A DNA stretch of 64,000 nt from Mnemiopsis leidyi. Its lineage: Eukaryota; Ctenophora; Tentaculata; Lobata; Bolinopsidae. Location of the stretch: assembly GCA_000226015.1 (NCBI GenBank), contig JH153555.1:3439-67438 (forward strand), given 5' to 3'. Position 1 is the stretch's first letter. Each line of letters begins with the position of its first letter. The notes beneath the pieces are model-generated. The model did no database searches. It was not told the DNA's origin and was given only the letters and a program-made list of their open reading frames with translations. Below are positions 1 through 10,186 of the stretch, in pieces. A program made the position numbers and the translations under genes.

Positions 1-111
1 GTTCATGTTACTCGATTCGCGCGCGGCTCGCAGCTTGCTGCGCTCCTATTGTTCATGTTTTGTTAAAATTTTAGACGGATATCATCTTGTCATTTGTGAA
101 ATGTCACTGCC

Positions 112-363
112 ATTATCTAACGGGCGATGCTCGTTTAGATTAATTAATGCAATTGCCATGGCCGCGACAGTTGACGAGATTATATCCGTCTAACGTTCTA
201 ACGTTCAGCTTTAGCTGCGTGAGTCGGGTATCACGCAGCTAAAGCTGAACGAGAGTCGGGCGAAATACGATTGTTTTACGTTAGAACGTTAGAACGTTAG
301 ACGGATATAATCTCGTCAAGCTTGTTTGCCATGGTAAGGACGCGCATCGCCTGTTAAGATAAT
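112..363. repeat. Nested foldback (MITE-like) element
   Basis: Perfect 35-bp inverted arms lie at 171-205 and 285-319, starting TTGACGAGATTATATCCGTC. Inside them is a second perfect 20-bp hairpin, 203-222 with 231-250. Outside, weaker complementarity extends to about 112-118 and 357-363. A further direct copy of the right arm end sits at about 70-92. No ORF or clear target-site duplication is visible, so a non-autonomous foldback DNA element is inferred rather than shown. Confidence 0.75.
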
Positions 364-1331
364 ACGTGTTTTGCAACAGGAAGTCATGATTGAGAGTAAA
401 TGAGGAACTATTTCGCATGGTACGTCTCCTTCCTTCTTTTTTGATTTTACAACAAGGCGCGTGGATTGTAAGCTATAGTATAGGATTATGCAATGTTCCT
501 TAGAAGGAAACTTCGCATAGAACTTTTGATAACAACTTTAATGGCTATGCGTGGCTTTAGGAAAAGTAGGGTTACAGCTATAGCAGAATTGGATTTAAAC
601 CTTCTACAGTTTTATGTACAATAGCGTGTTCTTTATCATTCTTTTTTAATGTTATATAGATGTTTTTATATAGGGTCATTTGTGTATTCAAGGTGTAATT
701 GTCTATTTTATTATTTCTAAATTTGTGTTAGAAGACAAAAAAAAATGATGGCTGAAAAAATTCTTCACGCGCGCATTTGGCATTGTCGCTGCCGCGCACT
801 TGAGAAGATAAATCCTAAATTTCAACTTATGGCAGCAGAAGCTTTATCATGAATCGAGCGCTATTATTTTTGTGAAATGGTTTGACGGAGCTGCGGAGTG
901 CAGATTGATGTTTACGTGTGAGTGTCTTGGCCGTATGCCACTGATCGTTGTTGACGAGCTTGTTGTTTTTAAAGATCATCAATTAGCAATAACTGCGTGA
1001 TCAAAAACTCGCCTTATCTCTCCTGGCTGCTTGGTACCTTGTCTAACCAATCAAAACGTAGTAGTCAGCTGATGGATCATCGTTTAGAAACATCGTTTAG
1101 ATACACCTTTTACTCGAAATCACGATATGTAGACCCATTTAATTAAATATCCAATCTCAGTTGTCGGTATAGAGTTTACCCGTACCAATATCGTCTTAGT
1201 AAGCTAACTGTGCTAATACGAGTTCTTACCTCTCCAATAATATTGTGTTTTCTCTGTATTCAGTAAGATTTATCCTTGACATCTGACCAATAATAATCTC
1301 AGAGTAGCTAGTCTCACCCTTCTCCAGTACC
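364..1331 (+). promoter_or_regulatory. Upstream region with presumed promoter and 5'UTR
   Basis: AT-rich sequence with no supported ORF precedes the first coding exon. No convincing TATA box is seen. An acceptor-like CTTCTCCAG ends at 1327, four bases before the ATG, so the start codon may sit at the head of an exon fed by an upstream untranslated exon or a spliced leader. The promoter itself is inferred only from position. Confidence 0.35.
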
Positions 1332-1488
1332 ATGGCTTCTGCCACTACTGCTCCCCTCCCTATCTACTACAACACAGACGTCCACAACTTCTACATCAAG
1401 CAGAAGCAAGAGTTCCATTTCACGCAGAAGAGTGACAATGAATTTCTCATGTTTCTGCTCGACACTGCAGTCAGAGTTATATCTATAG
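1332..1488 (+). CDS. Constant exon 1: N-terminal head of the multi-isoform factor
   Basis: The ATG at 1332 lies in a good context (ACCATGG). The exon encodes residues 1-52 plus the first base of codon 53, ending at donor G|GTGAGT (GT 1489-1490). The sequence runs from MASATTAPLPIYYNTDVHNF to a hydrophobic stretch FLMFLLDTAVRVISI that looks helical. With exon 2 it may form a small oligomerisation domain, but it is not a BTB/POZ, ZAD or KRAB domain and I do not recognise the family. The following 400-bp intron is AT-rich and empty. Confidence 0.8.
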
Positions 1489-1888
1489 GTGAGTTATAAG
1501 TTCCTTGAATATCGATGACTTATTCGCCCTTATTTGAATATAATTTCTCATCTTCCGATAAGTTTGCTTACACAATATTCATCATTAAATTCTCGTCTCA
1601 GATCGATCATCTACAGACACCACTTTTGATCATCATCATCACACATCACCATTCACCCCTCACAAATAAAACCGCAATCCTCTTAAATCCATAGGTTTTT
1701 TCCTGATACCTGAGTTTTTGTAAAGTTAAATTTAATCATTAAGCGAGTGTCAGTTTTCAGAATATGAAAATAGCGTGAACATCTGGTTACCACTTCAGCT
1801 GTTTATTTAGAGGCCTGTGATTCATGAACGTAAAGACCTCGATCTAGAGTTGGTTGAAGATTCTTGACACTTACCGTCACTTTTTCAG

Positions 1889-2005
1889 TTCAACATCTAG
1901 CGCCAGTAATAGAAGCAGTATCTGATGCTGGAGTAGAAGTTGATGACTTCGAAGACGAAATCTCTCCCATCCACACACCAAACTCAGCAGCCAATGTCTC
2001 CTCTG
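1889..2005 (+). CDS. Constant exon 2: end of head domain, acidic
   Basis: Acceptor CTTTTTCAG ends at 1888 and donor CTCTG|GTTAGT starts at 2006. The two first bases complete GTT (Val53). The exon encodes residues 54-91, starting QHLAPVIEAVSDAGVEVDDF and then acidic/Ser-rich. The helix-like HLAPVIEAV follows on from the exon 1 helix. Phase 1 at both ends gives a clean join to exons 1 and 3. The next intron is only 142 bp. Confidence 0.8.
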
Positions 2006-2147
2006 GTTAGTAAAACTAATATGTCTGGTCAACTTCTAGTTGATCTATTAAAGCGGTTCTGCGACAGGTGTCATATGATTATAATCTTCAGTGGCGATAA
2101 AAACATAAGGAATTTCGTAACCGATCTTATAAATCTAATATTTTCAG

Positions 2148-2943
2148 GAGCTATGGATGTAGACACCATCACCCCAACACAACCCTCAGCCCTGTCTGCA
2201 GAATTAGAACAAATAAACCAGGAGATAACCAACGCCCAGATATCCTCTCAACAACTACCTCGACAACCCGCAATTCCGACCCGCCGTCCCGCTCCTGTGT
2301 CCGTCCCTGCTCCAGCTTCCGCTTCAGTCCACGTCCCTGCTTCAGTTCCTGTAACCGTGGCACCCATCCCTGTAGAAGCCGAACCAGCCATGATGACGGC
2401 CTCACAGCCGACTGCCATGTTACCCGTGTCTCAAACTCCTGTCATGCTGACTGCCGCCCAACCCTCCTCCCACACCCCCTCGACCTCGGTTCCTCGTGTG
2501 GACGTCACCCCGCAAGCGCTACCGCCCAACGTGCCCGCAGTTCAACTACCCAGCTCCGCCCACTCATCAGAAAACACCTCGACCTCCCTTCCCTCCCCCA
2601 CTCAGCCCATCGCTGAGCCCCCAGATGAATCACACTCCGTCAAAACGGAGCAACCAGTACCAGAAGTTATCGAAATCAAGGAAGAAATGAACGATCCCGC
2701 CATTTCAGCGTCCTCGGAACTCCTATCGCAAGACACGTTAGACCAGCTCATGTCATCAATATCAGGAGCAGAAGACAACGCCGGACTACAGAACTTTGTA
2801 CCAACTGCAACGCCCTCAAGTTTACCGCCCTCATTCCTGGACCGAGGTGCAGGGAACCCCTTGTCCATGCTCGGCAGTCTGAACTCTGGAGATGGGCCTG
2901 GTCCATCCGGGTTGAATGTTCCTAACATATCGGAGAGTATGAT
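2148..2943 (+). CDS. Constant exon 3: Pro/Ser/Ala-rich linker with SUMO-consensus sites
   Basis: Acceptor ATTTTCAG ends at 2147; donor AT|GTAAGT starts at 2944. It encodes residues 93-356. The composition is low-complexity Pro/Ser/Ala/Val (for example VPAPASASVHVPASVPVTVA), typical of disordered regulatory regions of transcription factors. Two psi-K-x-E SUMO-consensus sites are visible, V256-K-T-E and I268-K-E-E, twelve residues apart within an acidic patch. The exon leaves two bases (AT), so it cannot join directly to the zinc-finger exons in frame. The whole stretch 1940-2947 is also open, but codons before 2148 in that frame are intron. Confidence 0.88.
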
Positions 2944-3243
2944 GTAAGTCTTCGATACAATAATTTAAGACTTCAAAAATTGCGGGATGCGCTTATTCTT
3001 ACTCTTCACGTCGAACCTAAAGCCATAAACTGAGTAATTCCTAATGCTGATTGTAACGGTGATACTGCCCGCTGTTGCTATTGGATACCGCATGATCTGC
3101 AAAATTGTACTTTAAGTGTTTATTTAGAGGAATAGCGGACTTATATCCCGTGTGATATGTTTCTTGGAAAATTCAACCTCTTCTCAGAATATTGACACTG
3201 TATTGGATACAATAAACTCTGAACTGATTTCATTTTCTCTCAG

Positions 3244-3302
3244 GAAGAACATAAACGACGCAGGACTCAACGTCTCCAGTATCAAAGGACAAGCCAATCC
3301 AA
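3244..3302 (+). CDS. Constant exon 4: 59-nt phase-adaptor exon and common splice donor
   Basis: Acceptor TTCTCTCAG ends at 3243 and donor CCAA|GTAAGA starts at 3303. Its first base completes ATG with exon 3, it encodes KNINDAGLNVSSIKGQANP (residues 358-376), and it leaves a single A at 3302. Exon 3 leaves two bases while every array exon brings two, so this micro-exon is needed to restore frame. Its donor is the inferred common partner of all downstream acceptors. Confidence 0.82.
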
Positions 3303-6300
3303 GTAAGAGAAATTACTTTAGCATAGTGTGGAACCCAATACCAAGATTCTCCAATCTTCTATGTTTGACACGCTCTGTTCTCTAGAAATTTGGCCAGGTG
3401 CTTTCTTCGGTAACGGCCTGTCGGAGTTTGATGACATTAGATCCGTCGTAAATTAACAAATCGAACTTGTCCATGGTAATTTGATCTGTTTGTAAGGCGG
3501 CATCATGTTGCCGAATTCCACGATCATGATTGAAGAGCATCTCTAATGTGGTCTTGTTATTAAGCTCGGAGGCCAACTGTTCATTTTGTGTGCAGCTTTG
3601 CAGCAGCCTTGGCAATTAAAGTTACTAGGGTGACATTTTTTGCGAATAATGGCCAGACATGATTCTCTTAAGACCACATAATCTAAATGCAATACTATCG
3701 TCTAGGAAAAAGTGCTCAATTGAAATCACCAAATTTGAACCCTGTCCTTATCTGACTGAAATCCTCAGCTTAGCTCAAGAGTTATGTCACTTATGTTGGA
3801 CTTAGCTTAACACTTACACTGAATAAACATGCTAGGTAGCTGCCATTTCGCGTGCACTGAACTTGCAACTATTTTAGCGCCTCGACAAAACGTTTATCGT
3901 TTAATTCGGACCAGTGAGATTTATTAAGGCCTATTATAATTAAAGATACCTGGAAGTGGTCATCAGGTCAGGGTTAAATTTGGGCGTTTTCTTTCGAGCA
4001 TTCTCCGGTAAAACACGGTTGAAAAGATTTGTGTTAACGTATTGGGTTCTAGACTACACTTTAAAATATGCGTAGGTTTGAAATATGCAGTTGAGTTCGC
4101 ATAATCCGCATAATATGCAAACGTCTCGTCGCCAGCTCTCTCGAAGAACTGCGAACAACTGAGTGTGTGGACGCTAAATTTACGTGTGAGTGTATTATAC
4201 GAGTGATGGCGGTTAAATATGTCCGTTAATTTTCTGCGAGCTCCATCGAGAGACGCTGTCATGTGATGTGTTAACTCTTCCTGTGGTGTCTCTGTCCGTG
4301 TCACGTGTTGTGTCACGTGTCTCAGCGGCCCCACGTGTTGTCTCAACTTCCCCCACGTGTTGCCTCTAGTAGGTCGGGGCTATTGTCTCCTTGTTGCGTA
4401 TCTGCCCGCCACGTCGGTGCGTGAGAAGTGAGGGGGATGGGTCAGACAGAGAGAGTGTGTGTTTGTGTAGCGGGAGAGAGAAATATGTAGGTTAGAAGTT
4501 GGGGAAGAAGTCCTGTGTACTGTCCTGTAGATTTATGATATGTTATTGAGACGGAGATGGACTGCTTGGTGGAATGTTGGATCTCTCGCTGGAAGGTGCG
4601 TTGTTAGTTTGTCACGTCCGGACAGTCCAATGTCACGCTTTATAAACTTGAAGTCTGGTTTAAAGAACTAAAATGTTATCCGAAGCATCTTCTGGTAGAT
4701 GAGGAATTTTATTGACTAGATCGGAATTGCTCTCGCAATGGCAAGATGAAAGTTGTGTTTAAGAGCAAACTGATAATTTAAAACCCCAACATTGATGTTT
4801 TTCAGTCTGACACGGGACTGTCCAGGATGTCAGTTGTGTTGTCTTATAGAAAGTCGTTTCAAAACAAGATCTTTTATTAAGCTGATTTTCGTGAATACTT
4901 CAGGCTTGATTATCCGGAGGCTGATTCTTGTACATTGTCACCTAGAAAAAGCATATTAAAATGCAGATACCAATGTCCATTTTTGCCTCAGCTGCAAATG
5001 AACTTGAGCCATATTGAAAATAACATTCTAAAATGACTGAGGCAGTTCCTGCATTTATTAGTATTTTCATATAAGAGGTCCTTACTTCAACTGATTGTCA
5101 TTCCTGGTTATTCACATTGCTTCTAATGCTGATTTATGTTTCTTTCTGTGCATTTTCCTATGCATGTTTAATTTATTGTCATGTACTATGTGTGAAGTTT
5201 ATCAATTCTCTGTGTTTTGTACATGTACTTCGCAATAACTTAGCTACGGTTATAATATTTTCAGTACATAAATCATTAGGACTTCAGTTCCAACTCATGT
5301 ATGTCCGCAAAACATGTATAACAAAGAACTCTGCACAAGTTAGCATGATATTGCGTGTTAACTAATATTTCAGTTATTCAAGGAATGCAATGTAGACAAG
5401 GCAAAAAACCTTTCAACGATTAACCCGTACATTTCTTTCTAAATTTTTTTCATGTAGAATTTGTGGACTAATTCCGTCGGTATGAAATGAGTTCCGGCCT
5501 GGAATTAAATACTTTGAGTCGAGTTAAATGACCAAATTAGAACTTAAAACTCAAAACGTGCAAACTTAGAACCTTAAGACATAGAACCTGAAACCCTTTT
5601 CGTTTAATCATTGTTTAGTTGGCTTTAGTATATGAATCTGTGACCATAAAAGTGATTTTCTTGTACGCCTCTAACATTCCATCTAGGATTTATGAATCAT
5701 AATCACAACCTTTGTTTCATGTTCGCAAAATCTAGAGGTATCATATGCACTCGATGACATCACGAAAAATCATTTCCAGAGGTAGATGCTGTGTCCGTAG
5801 TTGTCTAAACTTTTTGACCCATTGCCTCGCCATTAATATTCTTATCAACTATTGTTCAGAATCATAGCGTCAAGATTTTTCAAAAACCTGTTTTGATTTT
5901 GTTGTAGTTTGTGTCCTATTTGAACAGTTAATGTCCTATTTGTTTCAAAGAACTACACAAAGATTACAAAGAACAAAGATCTACTGCTACATAAAGGTGC
6001 GTGTTTGTTTTTGTCCTGTGTAAGTCCTGTTATTCTAACTATTAGGTAAGTGTGAGTTTGTACTCGTGTGCGAATGTGTTTGTGAGAGTAAGAAAGAGCG
6101 AGTGTTTGGTGGGAAATTTCTCAAATTTTCTGGAGATCTTGCTCCGATTGTCCCCTACACTAGCTGCTCCCTCTTGCTTAGATTGAGAGCAATGGAAACG
6201 ATTTCGAAACTTAATCAACTTGAATTCTATTTGATGTCTGGCAACATCTTCAAATAGGCGAAACAGTCATATTTTAGGTAGTAATATTTTAGGTAGTCAT

Positions 6301-7551
6301 ATTTTAGGCTTCATTATGATAAATCGAGCAGGATCTCCTTTTCCAGTGATCAAAAACTCAACTGCAGCCATATCAGATCTACGCATTACCAAGAGTTCTG
6401 TTTACTGGTCAAATTTTGCCAAACGTAGTTGAAACTATGCGAGCATTTGTCAAAAGTAACGTAGAAATTAAATTGACCTCATGATGAATAGTAATCCTGA
6501 AGTTTTTCAATTTTGACAATGGATCAAAATTTGGTCGGTCGTCAACAGAACTTATTGGTTTATTTAGGAAATTGTGTATTTCTTGCGTTTGCAGTCGATT
6601 GCCAAACCGGTTATTCATTCCAATGATATTTTTTGATTAAATGAAACTTTTTGGATCGTAAAGTTGTCAATCGATTGGAAGCGTCCTTTTCTTAATATGC
6701 ATTATTGCCGAGTTTGGGCAGAGTGAAAAGGCTACACAATATCACTACACTTTCGTTTTCCGCAAAAACAGTACATCACTCTGCACTTACAACGGCTGCG
6801 TTAAATGATTTTCTTACCCCAAATTTGCCTTCCAAAGCTTGTGTAAAATTTGAGACTAGAAAACTTAGAACCGCCTGGCCTTTGAATGGAAATGATGGCT
6901 TGTAAGTAAGGGTAAGGACTGAAAGTCGCAGACGAGATCTGCAATAACGCCTTGCATCGCCCATCCTAAGCCTAAGTAGGACCGCATAGGGCCAAAATTT
7001 GGAAAATTTTGTCTCCGGGGATATTTTCGATTTGGCTTGGGCATGACTTTTTTTGGGAACTTTTGGCTTGATTTTCATGGGCACTTTGACGATTAGCATT
7101 TGTAGCGATGCAGTATATTTTGTTGTTTCATGTTCTGTAAATGTAGAAAATTTCAATTGCGTGGTTATTGCTTCCTCCTTAGAACTAATGGTCTTCTGTA
7201 GGGGCCGTATAACGTTTTCTTCTCTATGTTGAAGGACTTTCGTTTGAAAATATTACTTAGGTTCAAACTACGTAGCCACACGACTAGCAAATTTGGCTTA
7301 TTTTCATCGAATAAACCCCATCGTGGCTAACAAAATGTTGGCGCGGTGTGCGCGGCTTTTCTTTGTCTAATGTGGCGGCAAGTTTGGTCACCCTTCTAGA
7401 ATATTCCGAGCTGTGTAGGAAAGTGAGTGGGCCCGGTTATATAATACATTCCCCACTAATGAGAGGTTACATTTCCTAGCCGGCCTGCGGGGCTACCAAT
7501 TAAGGTGGGCCGGGGTTCGCCTCAACATTCCTAGCGTCTCTTATTTCGCAG
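3303..7551 (+). other. Large intron between constant part and exon array
   Basis: This 4.25-kb stretch is the longest interval without a supported coding exon. I find no zinc-finger exon in either strand. Open frames of 60-130 codons here (minus 3963-4346 and 6776-7156, plus 5117-5365) lack domain signatures. It contains the E-box cluster at 4302-4359 and GA/GT-rich sequence at about 4440-4490. It could hold splice-choice control elements or an internal promoter, which is inference. Confidence 0.5.
4302..4359. promoter_or_regulatory. Cluster of four CACGTG E-boxes
   Basis: Palindromic CACGTG hexamers start at 4302, 4314, 4332 and 4354, all within 58 bp. The core recurs as CACGTGTTG or CACGTGTCT. 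CACGTG is the established target of bHLH-Zip factors such as USF and Myc/Max. The cluster lies 1 kb downstream of the last constant exon and may mark an intronic enhancer or internal promoter. Confidence 0.5.
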
Positions 7552-7751
7552 AGAGCAAAGTCACTGGGGACGTACGTTGCAGCATTTGCTTCAGAACATT
7601 TAAAGGGAATAGAAATGTTACTAACAACCTTAAACGGCACATGAGAACGGTGCATCCAGAAACACCGTGGTGTAACACATTTAATTGTGGGATTTGTGGG
7701 TGTAAATTTATATCTAGAGTATCGTATAACGAACACTGTAGATTCCACTAA
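7552..7751 (+). CDS. Alternative 3' exon 1: two zinc fingers
   Basis: Acceptor TTTCGCAG ends at 7551; AG completes the split codon as AAG. Sixty-six residues hold an expanded first finger CSIC-X16-H-X4-H (helix end NNLKRHMRTVH) and a distant second finger CGIC-X12-H-X3-H whose last His is the final residue before TAA. The inter-finger segment PETPWCNTFN has an extra Cys and is unlike the linker of later exons. It opens the array. Confidence 0.82.
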
Positions 7752-8115
7752 CTTTGACACGAACTAGTCATATACAAGTCCACGCTTAACTACACTGAAT
7801 TAAATTAAACCAATCGAAATTGAACCTCTTTGTGAAATTAATGGCTTTACAAATAATCTTTTTACTATATTGTACTGCTTTCTATCCAACGATTTTTTAA
7901 TTTTATCTGTACTAATGCCAGATTGTTTCGATCATTTTTGAGTCAATCATTTTTGGGTACAAAATTCCAAATATTTTGCAAACCTAGCGATGCATTTCAC
8001 GTCCACGTACGAACCTAGTGGTACACTCGTTTCAAATAACAAGGTCTCCCATCACCGCCCCCTTTAAACCATGTCTGCTTCCCTCCGAGATGAGAGACTA
8101 CACCTACAATTCTAG

Positions 8116-8252
8116 GTGCTCGACGTAAAGTGATGTATTGTTCAACGTGCCAGAGAGTTTACTCGAGTAGAACTAATTACCGCCGACATTACAAGGAGGT
8201 CCATCTCAATCGGAAGAGGGCCAAAGCGTCAAAGACAAATAGGAAAACGTGA
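8116..8252 (+). CDS. Alternative 3' exon 2: single zinc finger
   Basis: Acceptor CAATTCTAG ends at 8115. The shortest intact unit: one C2H2 finger CSTC-X12-H-X4-H (RTNYRRHYKEVH), then LNRKRAKASKTNRKT, a basic tail that could serve as nuclear localisation signal, and TGA. The position where others have a second finger is absent. A single finger rarely gives specific DNA binding alone, so dimerisation through the common head would be needed. Confidence 0.78.
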
Positions 8253-8497
8253 AAGAAAATATAGTGTCTTTTAAATTTATGTATACCAGAAGTCCAAAAC
8301 AATTTAGAAGCTTTTATATTTTATTTTTGTTTGTTTTCTAAGTCGATGTGAACTTCTTTATTGCTTTCTTTTCAAACCTTAGGACCAGCTGAAAGAGGAA
8401 ATGATTCATCGTACTGAAGTGTAATATTCACTGCTTTGCGTTTCTGATCCGTTTAGAAACACAAAAACACACCACATGACGACTTATCTGCTCTTAG

Positions 8498-8691
8498 GTC
8501 CAATCTGTCACATCTGCACCAAAAAGTTTGCCAACTTCACCGTTTTGAGGTACCACATATTGGAGGTACACGAGAAGTATCGCAGCTTCGTTTGCACTCT
8601 GTGTAACGGCAGCTTTACTCGTAAAACCAGTCTAGTCCGCCACTGGAAGACAGTTCATCCTCACGAATATAAAGCTCGGACCAAGTATTGA
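8498..8691 (+). CDS. Alternative 3' exon 3: two C2H2 fingers
   Basis: Acceptor CTCTTAG ends at 8497 and GT completes AGT. CHIC-X12-H-X4-H (NFTVLRYHILEVH) is followed after EKYRSFV by CTLC-X12-H-X4-H (RKTSLVRHWKTVH) and the tail PHEYKARTKY. Both fingers have standard spacing. The fingers begin only three residues after the splice junction. Confidence 0.88.
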
Positions 8692-8895
8692 GTGGAACTT
8701 GCTGTGCTATAGATCAATTGTTTTTAGATCTATTACCTTAGCGTTAGAGTTAAATTATGATACCTCGTTGGTTGTTGAGACGGTTTAAATTATTACTTAA
8801 CTTGCTGGAGGGTTAAATCTATGACCGAGTTAACATAAAACTTCTGATGAAACTTCCACAACCCCTTGTCTAGTTACACCTCTACTTAGTTTCAG

Positions 8896-9122
8896 TGGCA
8901 GGTGTGCACCAGGGTCAGGAATGCCCGTTTTGCAAGCGTTCTATTAAGCGCCTCCAAGATCTCAAGCGGCACATTCGCACGGTGCATTACGGAGAACGTC
9001 GCTTCCTCTGTCCCGAGTGCCCCAAGACATTTACCCGGAGTGATATCCGTAAGAAGCACATGCGACTAATTCACAGTCCGGCCGACAAGAGGTGTAACGC
9101 TAAGCTATTTCAGTTTCAGTAG
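8896..9122 (+). CDS. Alternative 3' exon 4: two C2H2 fingers, overlaps exon 5
   Basis: Acceptor GTTTCAG ends at 8895; TG makes ATG with the donor A. Fingers CPFC-X12-H-X4-H (LQDLKRHIRTVH) and CPEC-X12-H-X4-H (RSDIRKKHMRLIH) are joined by YGERRFL, a linker close to TGEKP. The tail SPADKRCNAKLFQFQ is read through the polypyrimidine tract and AG of exon 5, and its TAG stop (9120-9122) covers exon 5's first three bases, so its 3'UTR must contain exon 5. Confidence 0.85.
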
Positions 9123-9289
9123 AATGTCCCCACTGCGGGAGGCGGTACAGCAGCAGGGCAGGACGTGCACGTCATATTCAGGCTGTCCACCTCAAGAATC
9201 GGAACTTTATCTGCTCGCTTTGTAACAAGGCTTTTGCAAGGAAGGACGTTTTAAAAAGACACATGCGCACTCACCTAAGATTTTCTTAG
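9120..9289 (+). CDS. Alternative 3' exon 5: two C2H2 fingers
   Basis: Acceptor CAGTTTCAG ends at 9119, inside the coding tail of exon 4. After split codon ATA and one Glu come CPHC-X12-H-X4-H (RAGRARHIQAVH), linker LKNRNFI and CSLC-X12-H-X3-H (RKDVLKRHMRTH). The tail is LRFS. There is no spacer between this exon and exon 4, unique in the array. Confidence 0.85.
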
Positions 9290-9471
9290 TTGTTTTGTTT
9301 GAGGCAATGTGCAATTTTATGTTGAAATATTCTGGAGACAGCCATGGTGATTTTTTAGGTGACTAATTCGAATATCAAAATTTGCTGAAACAGGCTTCCC
9401 TGTCATACGATAACATCCAAAATCCCTTAAAATTACTGTGTAACTGAATTCACGTTAGAACTGATTTTCAG

Positions 9472-9686
9472 TCGATCCGCTGTACTGTCCATATTGTCAC
9501 TTCTTCACGTTCAAAGGTGGACTCAGTAGAAAGAGGTGGGTTTTAAAGAGGCACATGAGGGAGGTGCACAGTGAGGAGAAGGACTATGCGTGTAAACTTT
9601 GCTTTAAAAAATTCAAGCGTAAAGAAACACTCCTGGCCCATCAGTACAACCACCACCAGTATGTGGATGACAAAGCTGAAATCTAG
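9472..9686 (+). CDS. Alternative 3' exon 6: two fingers, widest first finger
   Basis: Acceptor GATTTTCAG ends at 9471. The first finger CPYC-X18-H-X4-H carries a six-residue insertion with Gly-Gly and basic residues, the longest in the array. The second is CKLC-X12-H-X3-H (RKETLLAHQYNH). The acidic/polar tail is HQYVDDKAEI. The 500 bp after the stop are AT-rich with no coding signal. Confidence 0.85.
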
Positions 9687-10186
9687 ACACAACGTAATTC
9701 CGTAATTTGTATTGAAACGTTCAATTATCAGTAACACGAGTTTAACGTCTTCATTGCCTCCCAAATCCATTCCCTGTTGATTTCCGTATTATTTTTGCAT
9801 GGGACGATTCACTGATTTCTGGTATCAACTATCTATCAAGTATCTATCAACAAACTGAATATTTTTGTTGAAGAGGCATCGTGTGTGACTTATTGTATTT
9901 TTGGGTACACTTAACATTCGGTTTTTATTTTATGACTTAACTTTGTAAAAATTATTGTCGATTCTTAATCTTCGTTCGATGATTTTTGTTTGTTATTTAG
10001 TTCGTAGTGTAAAAAAGAAATCAAAATTAACGAATAGGAAAACATGGCAAATCCCACATCAGCCTATTGAAAATAATGCAAAGGTTAGTTTTTGATGCTG
10101 GAGATCAGCAAGTACAACCTGGCCCCAAGTTCACCCAAATTATCTGGAATCCTCCAAGGATAACTGGTAACAGCGAGCTATTGCAG

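Noticed and set aside
1332-2005. BTB/POZ, ZAD or KRAB domain at the N-terminus
   Set aside because: The ~90 residues are too short for BTB, lack the ZAD cysteines, and show no KRAB motif.
1940-2147. Use of the ATG at 1940 as start of the Pro-rich protein
   Set aside because: A clean donor (2006) and acceptor (2147) join exon 2 to exon 3 in another frame, and the bases between look intronic.
3963-4346. 127-codon open frame on the minus strand
   Set aside because: Composition follows from CACGTG and GT-rich repeats; no domain or splice context.
6776-7156. 126-codon open frame on the minus strand
   Set aside because: No recognisable motif, no neighbouring coding signal, and AT-rich low-complexity codons.
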